The translations under genes were made by a program, and so were the position numbers. Source: Candidatus Omnitrophota bacterium (lineage in GTDB: Bacteria; Verrucomicrobiota; Verrucomicrobiia; Limisphaerales; UBA1319). Taken from it: a stretch of DNA of 34,181 bases. The notes beneath the pieces are model-generated. The model saw only the letters and a list, made by a program, of their open reading frames with translations. It searched no databases and was not told where the DNA came from. The stretch is taken from contig JAMCZD010000448.1 of the NCBI GenBank assembly GCA_023473405.1, positions 1 through 34,181 of the forward strand. Direction: 5' to 3'. Positions 1 to 7,349 of the stretch are shown piece by piece (the stretch's first letter is position 1; every line of letters starts with the position of its first letter).

Positions 1-1803
1 CGGTTGCTGCCGGTAAAAGTCCTCAACCTGCTTCAGCACCGCGGTGGTGCGTTGGGCGGTCGCGCCAACAGGCAACTGGATGGTGGTAATGAAGAAGCCC
101 TGGTCTTCCTCCGGCAGAAACGACGAAGGCAACCGGAGATAAAGGAAGGCCATCACGCCCACCACGACCGCGTAAACAAGCATGCTGCGGACCGGTCGTT
201 TCAACCAACCCGCCACCCAGCCTTGATACCGGGTCGTGCTCGCGGCAAAGAACCGGTTGAACCAGCCGAAGAAGCCGCGTTTCCCGTGTTTGTGTCCTTT
301 TTGGATTGGCTTCAGCAGGGTGGCACAGAGCGCGGGTGTCAATGACATGGCCAGGAGGACCGAGAACAACATGGCCGACACCATGGCCAGCGAAAACTGC
401 CGGTAAATGGTGCCCACCGAACCGCTGAAAAACGCCATTGGGATGAACACCGCGGTGAGCACGAGCGTGATGCCCACCAGCGCGCCCGTGATCTGGCCCA
501 TGGCTTTCCGCGTGGCCTCGCGTGGTGCCAGCCCTTCGTCGTGCATGATGCGCTCCACGTTTTCCACTACCACAATGGCGTCGTCCACCAGGATGCCGAT
601 GGCCAACACCACTCCGAACATCGTCAGCACGTTGATCGAGAATCCGAACGCATAGAGGCTCAGGAAAGTGCCAAGCAGCGCCACCGGAATCACAATGGTG
701 GGAATTAGAGTGGCGCGGAGATTCTGCAGGAACAAATACATGACCAGAAACACTAAAGTAATGGCCTCGAGAAGTGTCTTGATCACTTCCTCGATCGAGA
801 TGCGGATGAAGTCCGAGGAGTCCATGGGATAACCCACCACGATGCCCGCGGGGAAGAATTTCGCCAGCTCACGCATCCGTTGTTGCACGGCGGTGGCGGT
901 GGACAAGGCATTGGCTCCGGACGCCAGCTTGATGGCTATGCCTACACCCGGCTGGCCGTTGGCGCGCGCCATCATGCTGTAGCTCTGGCCGGCCATTTCA
1001 ACGCGGGCCACATCGCTCAGTTTCACCCGCGAGCCATCCGGGTTTACCCGAAGGAGAATCCTTTCAAACTCGGCGGGCGTTCGCAAGGTGGCCTGGGCGC
1101 GGAGAGTGACATTCAACTCCTGGCCCGGCACTGCGGGACGGTCTCCCAGTTGCCCGGCCGACACGTCGGTGTTCTGAGCGGCAATGGCAGCCGTGACGTC
1201 ATTGGCCGTAAGGTCGTAACTATTGAGTCTGTCCGGATCGAGCCAGATGCGCATGGCGTATTCGGACCCGAACATGTTCGCTTCGCCCACACCGGAAACC
1301 CGCCGAATGGAATCCAATACGCTGGAGGACACGAAATTGCCGAGCGCGTATTGGTCCAGATTGCCATTGGTGCAGGAGAGGCTGATGATCATCATGAAAT
1401 TGTGCGTGGCCTTTGCCACCGTCACACCCTGTTGTTGAACGGTCTGCGGAAGGCTTGGCATGGCCAGTTGCACCTTGTTTTGCACCTGCACCTGAGCGGT
1501 ATCGGCGTTGGCACCCGGCTTGAAAAACAATGTGAGCTGTGATTGGCCGCTGCTGCTGCTGCTGGCGGTCATGTATTGCAGGTTATCGAGACCGGTCATT
1601 TGTTGCTCCAGCAGCGTAGTGACCGTGTCCTGGACCGTTTCGGCGGAGGCCCCGGCGTAATTGGCCGAAACCGAAATGGAAGGCGGTGCGACGTTGGGGT
1701 ATTGCGCCACGGGCAAATGCGTGATCGCCAGCACACCCGCCAGCATGATCAGGATCGAAATAACCGTCGCGAATACCGGGCGGTCTATGAAAAACTTGGC
1801 CAT
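1..1803 (-). CDS. RND multidrug efflux pump, inner-membrane permease (AcrB/MexB, HAE1 family), 3' end outside the window
   Basis: Proton-driven inner-membrane pump of a tripartite efflux complex that exports drugs or other hydrophobic compounds. I translated 601 codons from the ATG at 1803. The start MAKFFIDRPVFATVISI is the usual HAE1 N-terminus (TM1). The porter domain follows, then the TM block with GILVDDAIVVVENVERIM, whose adjacent aspartates (codons at 580-585, residues 407/408) match the proton-relay pair of AcrB. The family is about 1,040 aa, so roughly 440 residues lie beyond the left edge. It is the last visible gene of the tetR-OMF-MFP-RND operon, 12 nt after the fusion-protein gene, with only a weak AGG-type ribosome site. 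No lesion is seen in the visible part. The substrate cannot be deduced. Confidence 0.95.
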   Translation of the reverse strand, partial: MAKFFIDRPVFATVISILIMLAGVLAITHLPVAQYPNVAPPSISVSANYAGASAETVQDTVTTLLEQQMTGLDNLQYMTASSSSSGQSQLTLFFKPGANADTAQVQVQNKVQLAMPSLPQTVQQQGVTVAKATHNFMMIISLSCTNGNLDQYALGNFVSSSVLDSIRRVSGVGEANMFGSEYAMRIWLDPDRLNSYDLTANDVTAAIAAQNTDVSAGQLGDRPAVPGQELNVTLRAQATLRTPAEFERILLRVNPDGSRVKLSDVARVEMAGQSYSMMARANGQPGVGIAIKLASGANALSTATAVQQRMRELAKFFPAGIVVGYPMDSSDFIRISIEEVIKTLLEAITLVFLVMYLFLQNLRATLIPTIVIPVALLGTFLSLYAFGFSINVLTMFGVVLAIGILVDDAIVVVENVERIMHDEGLAPREATRKAMGQITGALVGITLVLTAVFIPMAFFSGSVGTIYRQFSLAMVSAMLFSVLLAMSLTPALCATLLKPIQKGHKHGKRGFFGWFNRFFAASTTRYQGWVAGWLKRPVRSMLVYAVVVGVMAFLYLRLPSSFLPEEDQGFFITTIQLPVGATAQRTTAVLKQVEDFYRQQP

Positions 1804-1815
1804 ACCTGCGATTCC

Positions 1816-3063
1816 TTAGCGAGCCGACACCGTCGACGCGGATACTTGTGTGCCATTGGTATAACTGGACTGGAATGGGGTCGGCACCACGGTCATACCC
1901 ACCCTGACCTTTTGCAGTCCCTCGACAATGACGCGCTCGCCGGCTTTCAAACCGCTGCTGACGATCCACTTGTCGCCGGATACCGACTCCGTCTGGATGA
2001 GCCGTTTTTCAACCTGGTTCCGGGCGTTGACGACCAGAACACTGGCCTGGCCGACGGCATCCCGCGCCACCGCGCGCTGGGAAACGGCTAGGGCCTGGCT
2101 GTTCACCGCCACTTCAACCTTGCCGCGGACGAACATGCCCGGAAGCAGCGTCTCGTCCGGATTGTCGAACCTGGCGCGCAGCGTCACTGAATCCGTGCTT
2201 TCATCCACCGAAATATCGGAGAAAAGCAGCTTGCCCGTGCACGAATAGACCGACCCGTCTTCAAGGATTAATTGAACCTTGGCCTCACCCGTCCCGATGC
2301 CCTGCAGTTTGCCCCCTTCCAGTGCATGGCGCAGTTTCAGGATTTCGGCGCTGGATTGGGTGAAATCCACATAAACGGGATCGAGCTGCAGAATGACGGC
2401 CAATTTGGTGGCCTCGGTCGCGCTGACCAGCGCGCCCTCGGTCACCAGCGACTTGCCGATGCGCCCCGATATCGGCGCAGTCACCTTGGTATAGCCCAGG
2501 TTAAGCGAGGCCGTCTGCAAAGCCGCTTTGGCTGCCAAGACATCCGCCTGGCTTTGCAGGGCAACGGCTTTGGCTTCCTCGTAAACCTGCTGGCTGACGC
2601 CGTTGATCTTCACCAGAGTCTCTTTGCGCCGGGCATCCGCCTTTGCCCGCTCCTCCGTGGCTTCCGCTCTCGCCAGGTTCGCCTTGGCGCTGTCGTAAGC
2701 CGCCTGCAGCGGCGCGGGATCGATCTGATACAGCACTTGATCGGTTTTCACATCGGCCCCTTCCTCGAAAAGCCGTTTCAACAGAATACCCGTGGCGCGC
2801 GCCCGCACCTCGGCGACTCGAAAGGCGCTCACACGCCCCGGCAATTCGACCGTCACCGGTATCGATTCGGGAGCGATTGTCACCACCCCTACTTCGGACG
2901 GCGGCATCGCGCCTCCCGGCGGTCCGCCGCCGGCACCGCCTTTGGGAGAGCGCCCGCAGCCGGCAATAGCAACCAGGATTGAGGTCGCGAACAGTATCGT
3001 TGCGCTCTTGTGATCGCACCACATGAGCAGCCATTTTAGGGTACGCATAGAGAATTTGGTCAT
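1816..3063 (-). CDS. RND efflux periplasmic adaptor (membrane fusion protein, AcrA/MexA type), lipoprotein
   Basis: Periplasmic adaptor linking the RND pump to the outer-membrane channel. It has 415 aa, the usual family length. The N-terminus carries a hydrophobic stretch ending in a lipobox (VAIAGC, Cys36), so it is probably lipid-anchored. The barrel-sandwich half-motif PGRVSAFRVAEVRARATG comes next, then a coiled-coil hairpin (about residues 105-190, rich in Ala, Glu and Lys), the second lipoyl half (APISGRIGKSLVTEGALV) and the beta-barrel region (RARFDNPDETLLPGMFVRG). The ATG at 3063 overlaps the stop of the upstream channel gene (ATGA), indicating translational coupling. A later start at residue 6 is possible, but the overlap favours this one. 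Confidence 0.95.
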   Translation of the reverse strand: MTKFSMRTLKWLLMWCDHKSATILFATSILVAIAGCGRSPKGGAGGGPPGGAMPPSEVGVVTIAPESIPVTVELPGRVSAFRVAEVRARATGILLKRLFEEGADVKTDQVLYQIDPAPLQAAYDSAKANLARAEATEERAKADARRKETLVKINGVSQQVYEEAKAVALQSQADVLAAKAALQTASLNLGYTKVTAPISGRIGKSLVTEGALVSATEATKLAVILQLDPVYVDFTQSSAEILKLRHALEGGKLQGIGTGEAKVQLILEDGSVYSCTGKLLFSDISVDESTDSVTLRARFDNPDETLLPGMFVRGKVEVAVNSQALAVSQRAVARDAVGQASVLVVNARNQVEKRLIQTESVSGDKWIVSSGLKAGERVIVEGLQKVRVGMTVVPTPFQSSYTNGTQVSASTVSAR

Positions 3064-4547
3064 TGCCAGCCTCCACCCAAGGCCTCGTAGAGTGAAACTT
3101 GGCTGGCCAACTTGTTGAATCGAGCTTGCAGCAGGCCTTGCTGCGCGCTGTAAAGGTCCTGTTGGGCCGAGAGGACGTTCAGGTAAGAGTCTTCGCCTTC
3201 CCGGTAGCGTGCGGTGGCCAACTCGTAGCGCCGCTGCTGGGTGACTACGAGCGCGCCTTCGTCTTTGATTTGCTGGGCAAAAGTGCTGTTGGCCACCAGC
3301 GCGTCGGCCACTTCGCTGAATGCCGTCTGGATGGCCTTTTCATAATTGGCTATTTCGATTCGCTTGCCCACCTTGGCGGACTCGAGACTGGCGAGGTTTC
3401 GTCCGCCGGTGAAGATCGGCAGCGTGATTTGCGGCGAGAAATTCCACACACCGGTCCCACCGCTGAAAAGCTCCGAGAGCTCGGAACTCGTGGAGCCAAT
3501 AGCCGCGGTTAGAGTGATCGCGGGGAAGAACGCCGCGCGGGCGGCGCCGATATTGGCGTTGGCCGCCTTCAACACATGCTCGGCTTGCAGGATATCGGGG
3601 CGGCGCTCTATCAACTCGGAAGGCAGGCCAGCCGGGATTTCGGATAATAGATTGGTATTCAGGAAGGGACCGGGCGCGGGCAGGTTCGCAGGCAATGTCC
3701 GGCCAAGCAGCAACGCCAGGGCGTCCTGCGCCTGCGCCAATTGCCGTTGGTATGCCACCATGTTAATTCTTGCCGTCTGCACCTGCCCCTCCGATGTGCG
3801 CAAATCCAGCTCATTGTTGGCCCCGGCCTCGAAGGCAGCCTTGTTCAGTTTGTAGGAGTCCTCGACCGCCACCAGCGTCTGATTCGCCACCTTCAGTTGC
3901 TCTTCGGCCTCCCGCAGCGCGAAATATTGGATGGCGACTTCGGCCATGAGCGAAATCTGCACGCTGCGCCGGGCTTCTTCTGTGGCGAAATAATCTTCCA
4001 GTGCTTGTCGATTCAAGCTGCGCACCCGGCCCCACAGGTCCACCTCATATGCCGTTGACCCGAGACTGGCGCTCCATTGGCTGAGAGTGAAAGAGGAAGA
4101 CCCGCCGGAACCGGCGTTGCCCTGAGGGAAGCCTGCCAATGAAGACTTCGAACGGGTGAAATTTCCGTTGGCATCCACCGTCGGGAACAACGCAGACCGC
4201 GTGATCCGATACTGGGCCCGGATTTGTTCGACTCTGAGGGTCGCTGCCCGCAAATCACGGTTGTTCGCCAGCGCCAATTCGACCAGCCTCTTCAGACGTT
4301 TCTCGGCAAAAAAGTCCTTCCACGGTATCTCCGCAGAGCGGTTTTCATTGGCTCCGGTAACGCCCGGGTACTGCGAGGGAACGGGCGCAGCCGGCCGTTC
4401 GTACTTCGGAATCATCGTGCATCCAGGCACGAAGAGCGCCGCGATGAGGAGGCAAACCCGGCTTAGGCTCGCCTTTTCGGGGCGCTTGGCGGGTTGATCC
4501 TCGGTGCGAGTATCGCTCATGGCGGAGTCTATGACTGCTCGTTTCAT
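3060..4547 (-). CDS. RND efflux outer-membrane channel lipoprotein (NodT/OprM family)
   Basis: Outer-membrane exit duct of the tripartite efflux pump, a TolC-like trimeric alpha-barrel. It has 495 aa, normal for the family. The lipobox FVPGC (Cys43) is followed by TMIPKYERPAAPVPSQYPG, the typical NodT-family opening. Two OEP repeats follow; characteristic pieces are ELIERRPDILQAEHVLKAAN and the C-terminal YREGEDSYLNVLSAQQDLY. Because the signal peptide begins only near residue 28, translation may really start at the internal ATG of residue 10, but the ATG at 4547 overlaps the tetR stop (ATGA), which supports the longer form. Its 3' end overlaps the adaptor gene in the same way, so all four genes should be co-transcribed from the tetR promoter. 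Confidence 0.95.
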   Translation of the reverse strand: MKRAVIDSAMSDTRTEDQPAKRPEKASLSRVCLLIAALFVPGCTMIPKYERPAAPVPSQYPGVTGANENRSAEIPWKDFFAEKRLKRLVELALANNRDLRAATLRVEQIRAQYRITRSALFPTVDANGNFTRSKSSLAGFPQGNAGSGGSSSFTLSQWSASLGSTAYEVDLWGRVRSLNRQALEDYFATEEARRSVQISLMAEVAIQYFALREAEEQLKVANQTLVAVEDSYKLNKAAFEAGANNELDLRTSEGQVQTARINMVAYQRQLAQAQDALALLLGRTLPANLPAPGPFLNTNLLSEIPAGLPSELIERRPDILQAEHVLKAANANIGAARAAFFPAITLTAAIGSTSSELSELFSGGTGVWNFSPQITLPIFTGGRNLASLESAKVGKRIEIANYEKAIQTAFSEVADALVANSTFAQQIKDEGALVVTQQRRYELATARYREGEDSYLNVLSAQQDLYSAQQGLLQARFNKLASQVSLYEALGGGWQ

Positions 4548-5239
4548 TTGGATGGTCGTTTCCTCGATTCCCCCGGCAGAGGCGCCCTGAATGCGGCGGC
4601 TGCGAATGCGACGAATCTGTTGATGTAAGTCTCCGCGTCCATCCGCAGGCTTCTCATACCTGGAAGTTGCCTGTGCAGCAGCAGCAGCGATTGATGCAAG
4701 GCCCCCAAAAGCAGGTGCATACGCCAGAACACGCCCTCAGCCCCCAGTTCCGGCATCAGCCGCCGCAGGGCCGCGTCAAAGCGTTTCACCACCGGCTCGA
4801 AATGGCTGTGTATCACGTTTTCAACGGCTGGATTCGGCTCAACGAAACTACGCGCCATCAGCATTCCAAAGGTATTGCCGCCGCGCTTTGGGTCCATCGC
4901 CCGCTCGACTGCGGGGCGGAACATCGCTTCGAGAATCGCCTCAAGTGTCGGGGGCTTGTCTCCAGCCGCTTTTTCCACCGCCTCCAAGGCGAGGAGTCTC
5001 TGCTGAGAAACCGAGGAAATCCCGCGCTCAAATACCGCTCCGATCAGCTTTTCCTTGGTGCCAAAGTGGTAGTTGATGGCCCCAAGATTGGCGCCCGCTT
5101 CCCCCGTGATGTCCCGGATCGACACCGCATCCAGGCCGCGCTCGGCAAATAGCCTTTCAGCGACGTCCAACACCCTCTCGCGGGTTGCGCCCAGAGGCTC
5201 TTCCTCCATCCCCCGTTTTGATGCGCTTTCTGCCTGCAT
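4544..5239 (-). CDS. TetR/AcrR-family repressor of the efflux operon
   Basis: One-component transcriptional repressor, first gene of the efflux operon. It has 231 aa. The N-terminal helix-turn-helix runs at about residues 20-68 (TRERVLDVAERLFAERGLD, then VSIRDITGEAGANLGAINYHFGTKEKL split by the HTH turn), which is the classical TetR signature. The C-terminal ligand domain (about 85-215) resembles the TetR_C_30/PsrA type. The ATG at 5239 lies one base from the proposed operator and has no clear ribosome site. The internal ATG at 5209 (MEEEPLG) has a G-run immediately before it and is an alternative start. Its 3' end overlaps the channel gene by four bases, so the regulator and its target form one transcript, consistent with autorepression. 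Confidence 0.93.
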   Translation of the reverse strand: MQAESASKRGMEEEPLGATRERVLDVAERLFAERGLDAVSIRDITGEAGANLGAINYHFGTKEKLIGAVFERGISSVSQQRLLALEAVEKAAGDKPPTLEAILEAMFRPAVERAMDPKRGGNTFGMLMARSFVEPNPAVENVIHSHFEPVVKRFDAALRRLMPELGAEGVFWRMHLLLGALHQSLLLLHRQLPGMRSLRMDAETYINRFVAFAAAAFRAPLPGESRKRPSK

Positions 5240-5240
5240 A

Positions 5241-5286
5241 AATCATTCAAACGTATGATTGATACAGGTGAACGAATCCTTGTCAA
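5241..5286 (-). promoter_or_regulatory. Promoter and palindromic operator of the tetR-efflux operon
   Basis: Reading on the minus strand, a perfect -35 box TTGACA (5286-5281) is followed after 16 nt by TATCAA (5264-5259) as -10. A 20-bp inverted repeat with 6-bp arms, AATCAT-N8-ATGATT (5241-5260), overlaps the -10 and the probable transcription start. Its size and position fit a TetR-type operator, so bound repressor would block RNA polymerase. The transcript leader would be only about a dozen bases if the 5239 ATG is used. The binding itself is inferred. Confidence 0.6.
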
Positions 5287-5549
5287 CTCCCTTCCTGCAA
5301 GCGCGCCACGAAGGATATTGCGGCCGTCCGGCTTTCTGTGTAAAGAAGAGAACCGATATAAGCCAACGTATGAAAAAAATTGTTCGTCCCGCAATTGGCC
5401 CGCTCGAACCCGCCCGGAAACAGGCGGTTAGCCGGCCAGGTTCGTGATCCCCCGCGAACGCCTGGAATCATCAAAACAAAGGAACCGCCATACCAACCCA
5501 ACTGCAATCCCGAGTTCAAGCCAACTGGCATTACCTGCTGCCCATCTGC

Positions 5550-6923
5550 GTGGTGGCCACGCTGGGAGGCCTGCTGTTTGGCTATGACACCGGCGTAATC
5601 TCCGGCGCCATCGAGCCGCTTACCGCGTGTTTCCGGCTCAACGACGTTATGAAAGGCTGGGCGTCCGGTTGCGTGCTGGTCGGATGCGCGGCGGGCGTCC
5701 TGATGGTCGGACCAATCTCGGACCGCTTCGGGCGCCGGTTGGCGATGTTTCTCGCGGCCGCGATGTTTCTCGCCTCCGCCATCGGCACGGCCCTGCCGCG
5801 AGACATCTGGACCTTCATATTCTTCCGACTCATTGGCGGCCTAGGCATTGGCATCGCTTCCATCTCGACACCGATGTATATTGCGGAAATCACGCCGGCG
5901 CACCTTCGCGGGCGCATGGTTGCGGTGAACCAGATCGCCATCGTGATCGGCATTGCCGCCACCGCCTTTATCAATTACTTCATCGCGCACTCCAGGGGCG
6001 ACCCCGCGGAACCTGAGATACAGGCTTGGCTCGTCAATTCCGGCTGGCGCTGGATGTTCGGCACGGGCATCGTGCCGGCACTCCTGTTCGGCCTGTTGCT
6101 GATTCCATTGCCCGAAAGCCCGCGTTGGCTGATCGAGAAAAAACACGAGGACAGGGCGCGGTGCATTTTGGGTAAGGTCGGCGGACCGGCATTCGCCGCC
6201 GGGGAGTTCGACCGCATCAAGGCCGCGATGTCGCAAGCGCAGGGTTCGTGGGGCGAACTGTTTGCCGCCAAACTGAAGCGTCCGTTGTTCATCGGGGTTC
6301 TGCTCGCCATCCTGCAGCAGGTGACCGGCATCAACGTCTTCCTGTATTTCGGCGCCACTATATTCAAGACCATGAGCGCCAAGACAGGTGTGGATGCCGG
6401 CCTGCTGACGCAGATTGTCATCAACGGGTCCTGCGTGTTGTTCACTGTGGTTGCGATTGCGACCGTGGACAAATGGGGCCGCAAGCCGCTGATGCTCCTG
6501 GGCACGACCGGCATGGGCATCAGCCTCGCCGCCATGGGTTTGATGGCTCAAGTCGGCACCAATCCCGCCACAGCGAGCAACTGGATGCTGTTCCTCATCA
6601 TCCTTTACATCGCGTGTTTCGGGCTGTCCGTCGGCCCGGTGACTTGGGTGATCCTGTCCGAAATCTTCCCCACAGCGGTGCGCGGACGCGCCCTTGGCCT
6701 CGCCACGTTCTTTCTGTGGACCGCTGATTATGCCGTCACGCAGACCTTCCCGATGATGGACGCGAGAGACTCCTGGTTCGTGAAGCAGTTCAATCACGCT
6801 TTTCCGTTTTATGTCTATGCCGCCTTCTGCGTGGCGCTCGTGGCGTTGGTGCTGGCGCTCGTGCCTGAAACCAAGGGCCGATCGCTGGAGGAGATCGAGC
6901 AAAGTTGGACGCGCAAGCGTTGA
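5550..6923 (+). CDS. MFS sugar:H+ symporter (sugar porter family, XylE/GalP-like)
   Basis: Twelve-TM inner-membrane transporter for a monosaccharide. Family signatures are all present: GGLLFGYDTGVISGA in TM1, GPISDRFGRR after TM2, the PESPRWL motif before the central loop, QQVTGIN in TM7 (sugar-binding), DKWGRKPL, and PETKGRSLEEIE at the C-terminus. The coordinates given begin at a GTG that would remove the front half of TM1 and has no ribosome site. The open frame continues upstream without any ATG; at 5490 there is an ATA preceded by AAAGGA at ideal spacing, giving an N-terminus (IPTQLQSRVQANWHYLLPI) of the length expected for XylE-like proteins (about 477 aa). The substrate is probably a sugar released by neighbouring glycosidases, but this is inference. 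Divergent from the efflux operon. Confidence 0.93.
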   Translation: MVATLGGLLFGYDTGVISGAIEPLTACFRLNDVMKGWASGCVLVGCAAGVLMVGPISDRFGRRLAMFLAAAMFLASAIGTALPRDIWTFIFFRLIGGLGIGIASISTPMYIAEITPAHLRGRMVAVNQIAIVIGIAATAFINYFIAHSRGDPAEPEIQAWLVNSGWRWMFGTGIVPALLFGLLLIPLPESPRWLIEKKHEDRARCILGKVGGPAFAAGEFDRIKAAMSQAQGSWGELFAAKLKRPLFIGVLLAILQQVTGINVFLYFGATIFKTMSAKTGVDAGLLTQIVINGSCVLFTVVAIATVDKWGRKPLMLLGTTGMGISLAAMGLMAQVGTNPATASNWMLFLIILYIACFGLSVGPVTWVILSEIFPTAVRGRALGLATFFLWTADYAVTQTFPMMDARDSWFVKQFNHAFPFYVYAAFCVALVALVLALVPETKGRSLEEIEQSWTRKR

Positions 6924-6952
6924 ACCACCCGCGGAAATCGACATTACGAAAC

Positions 6953-7228
6953 CGGCTGGAACGGCTGCCGCGGCCCGTCGGCCCGGGGTGCGACATTGGC
7001 GCATTTGAGTTAATGCCGGCCCCTAGAGTCACCAGGGATTCACCTGATGCGCTTCAGGTTGAGATGTTGCTGAAACCCTCGAGCGATTACCAAATTGAAA
7101 CCTCGAGCGATCTGGTAAACTGGACCTTGTTCACCACAGTCCGCTCGGATGATCAGGGCAAGGTTGCCTTTTCCGCCAGCACGGAGGACAATGGGCCATC
7201 TCGCTTTTACCGCGCCGCCACTCCTTAA
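6953..7228 (+). pseudogene. Stranded C-terminal tail of a secreted 'choice-of-anchor'/IG-like repeat protein
   Basis: Downstream of the transporter, in another frame, lies RLPRPVGPGCDIGAFEL followed by a beta-rich tail (YQIETSSDLVNWTLFTTV ... SRFYRAATP) and a stop. The DIGAFE signature with a following 'SSDLVNWT...FYR' tail is, to my knowledge, the usual C-terminal end of large secreted parallel-beta-helix proteins in Verrucomicrobiota. Nothing upstream encodes the rest: the frame enters from antisense sequence within the transporter. It therefore looks like the 3' remnant of a deleted gene and should not be annotated as a functional protein. Confidence 0.6.
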
Positions 7229-7323
7229 CCATTGGTATTCTACCGCACCGTGAAACCTTAATTGGTTTGCGGTTATCGGCAGCGTTTTCTTCCGGTTAAT
7301 TCGTCCGAAACCAGGTGCCAAGA

Positions 7324-7349
7324 ATGATCGAACTGGCGTTCGATGCTAC
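7324..7349 (+). repeat. Dispersed 26-bp repeat, copy 1 (at the 3' end of the DUF2961 gene)
   Basis: ATGATCGAACTGGCGTTCGA followed by TGCTAC. It matches the copy at 29356-29381 at 23 of 26 positions and, more weakly, the one at 30314-30339. It overlaps the stop codon of the DUF2961 gene. Confidence 0.5.

Noticed and set aside
5841..7004. 387-codon minus-strand open frame opposite the MFS gene
   Set aside because: Antisense of a well-supported transporter; low-complexity composition and no signatures.
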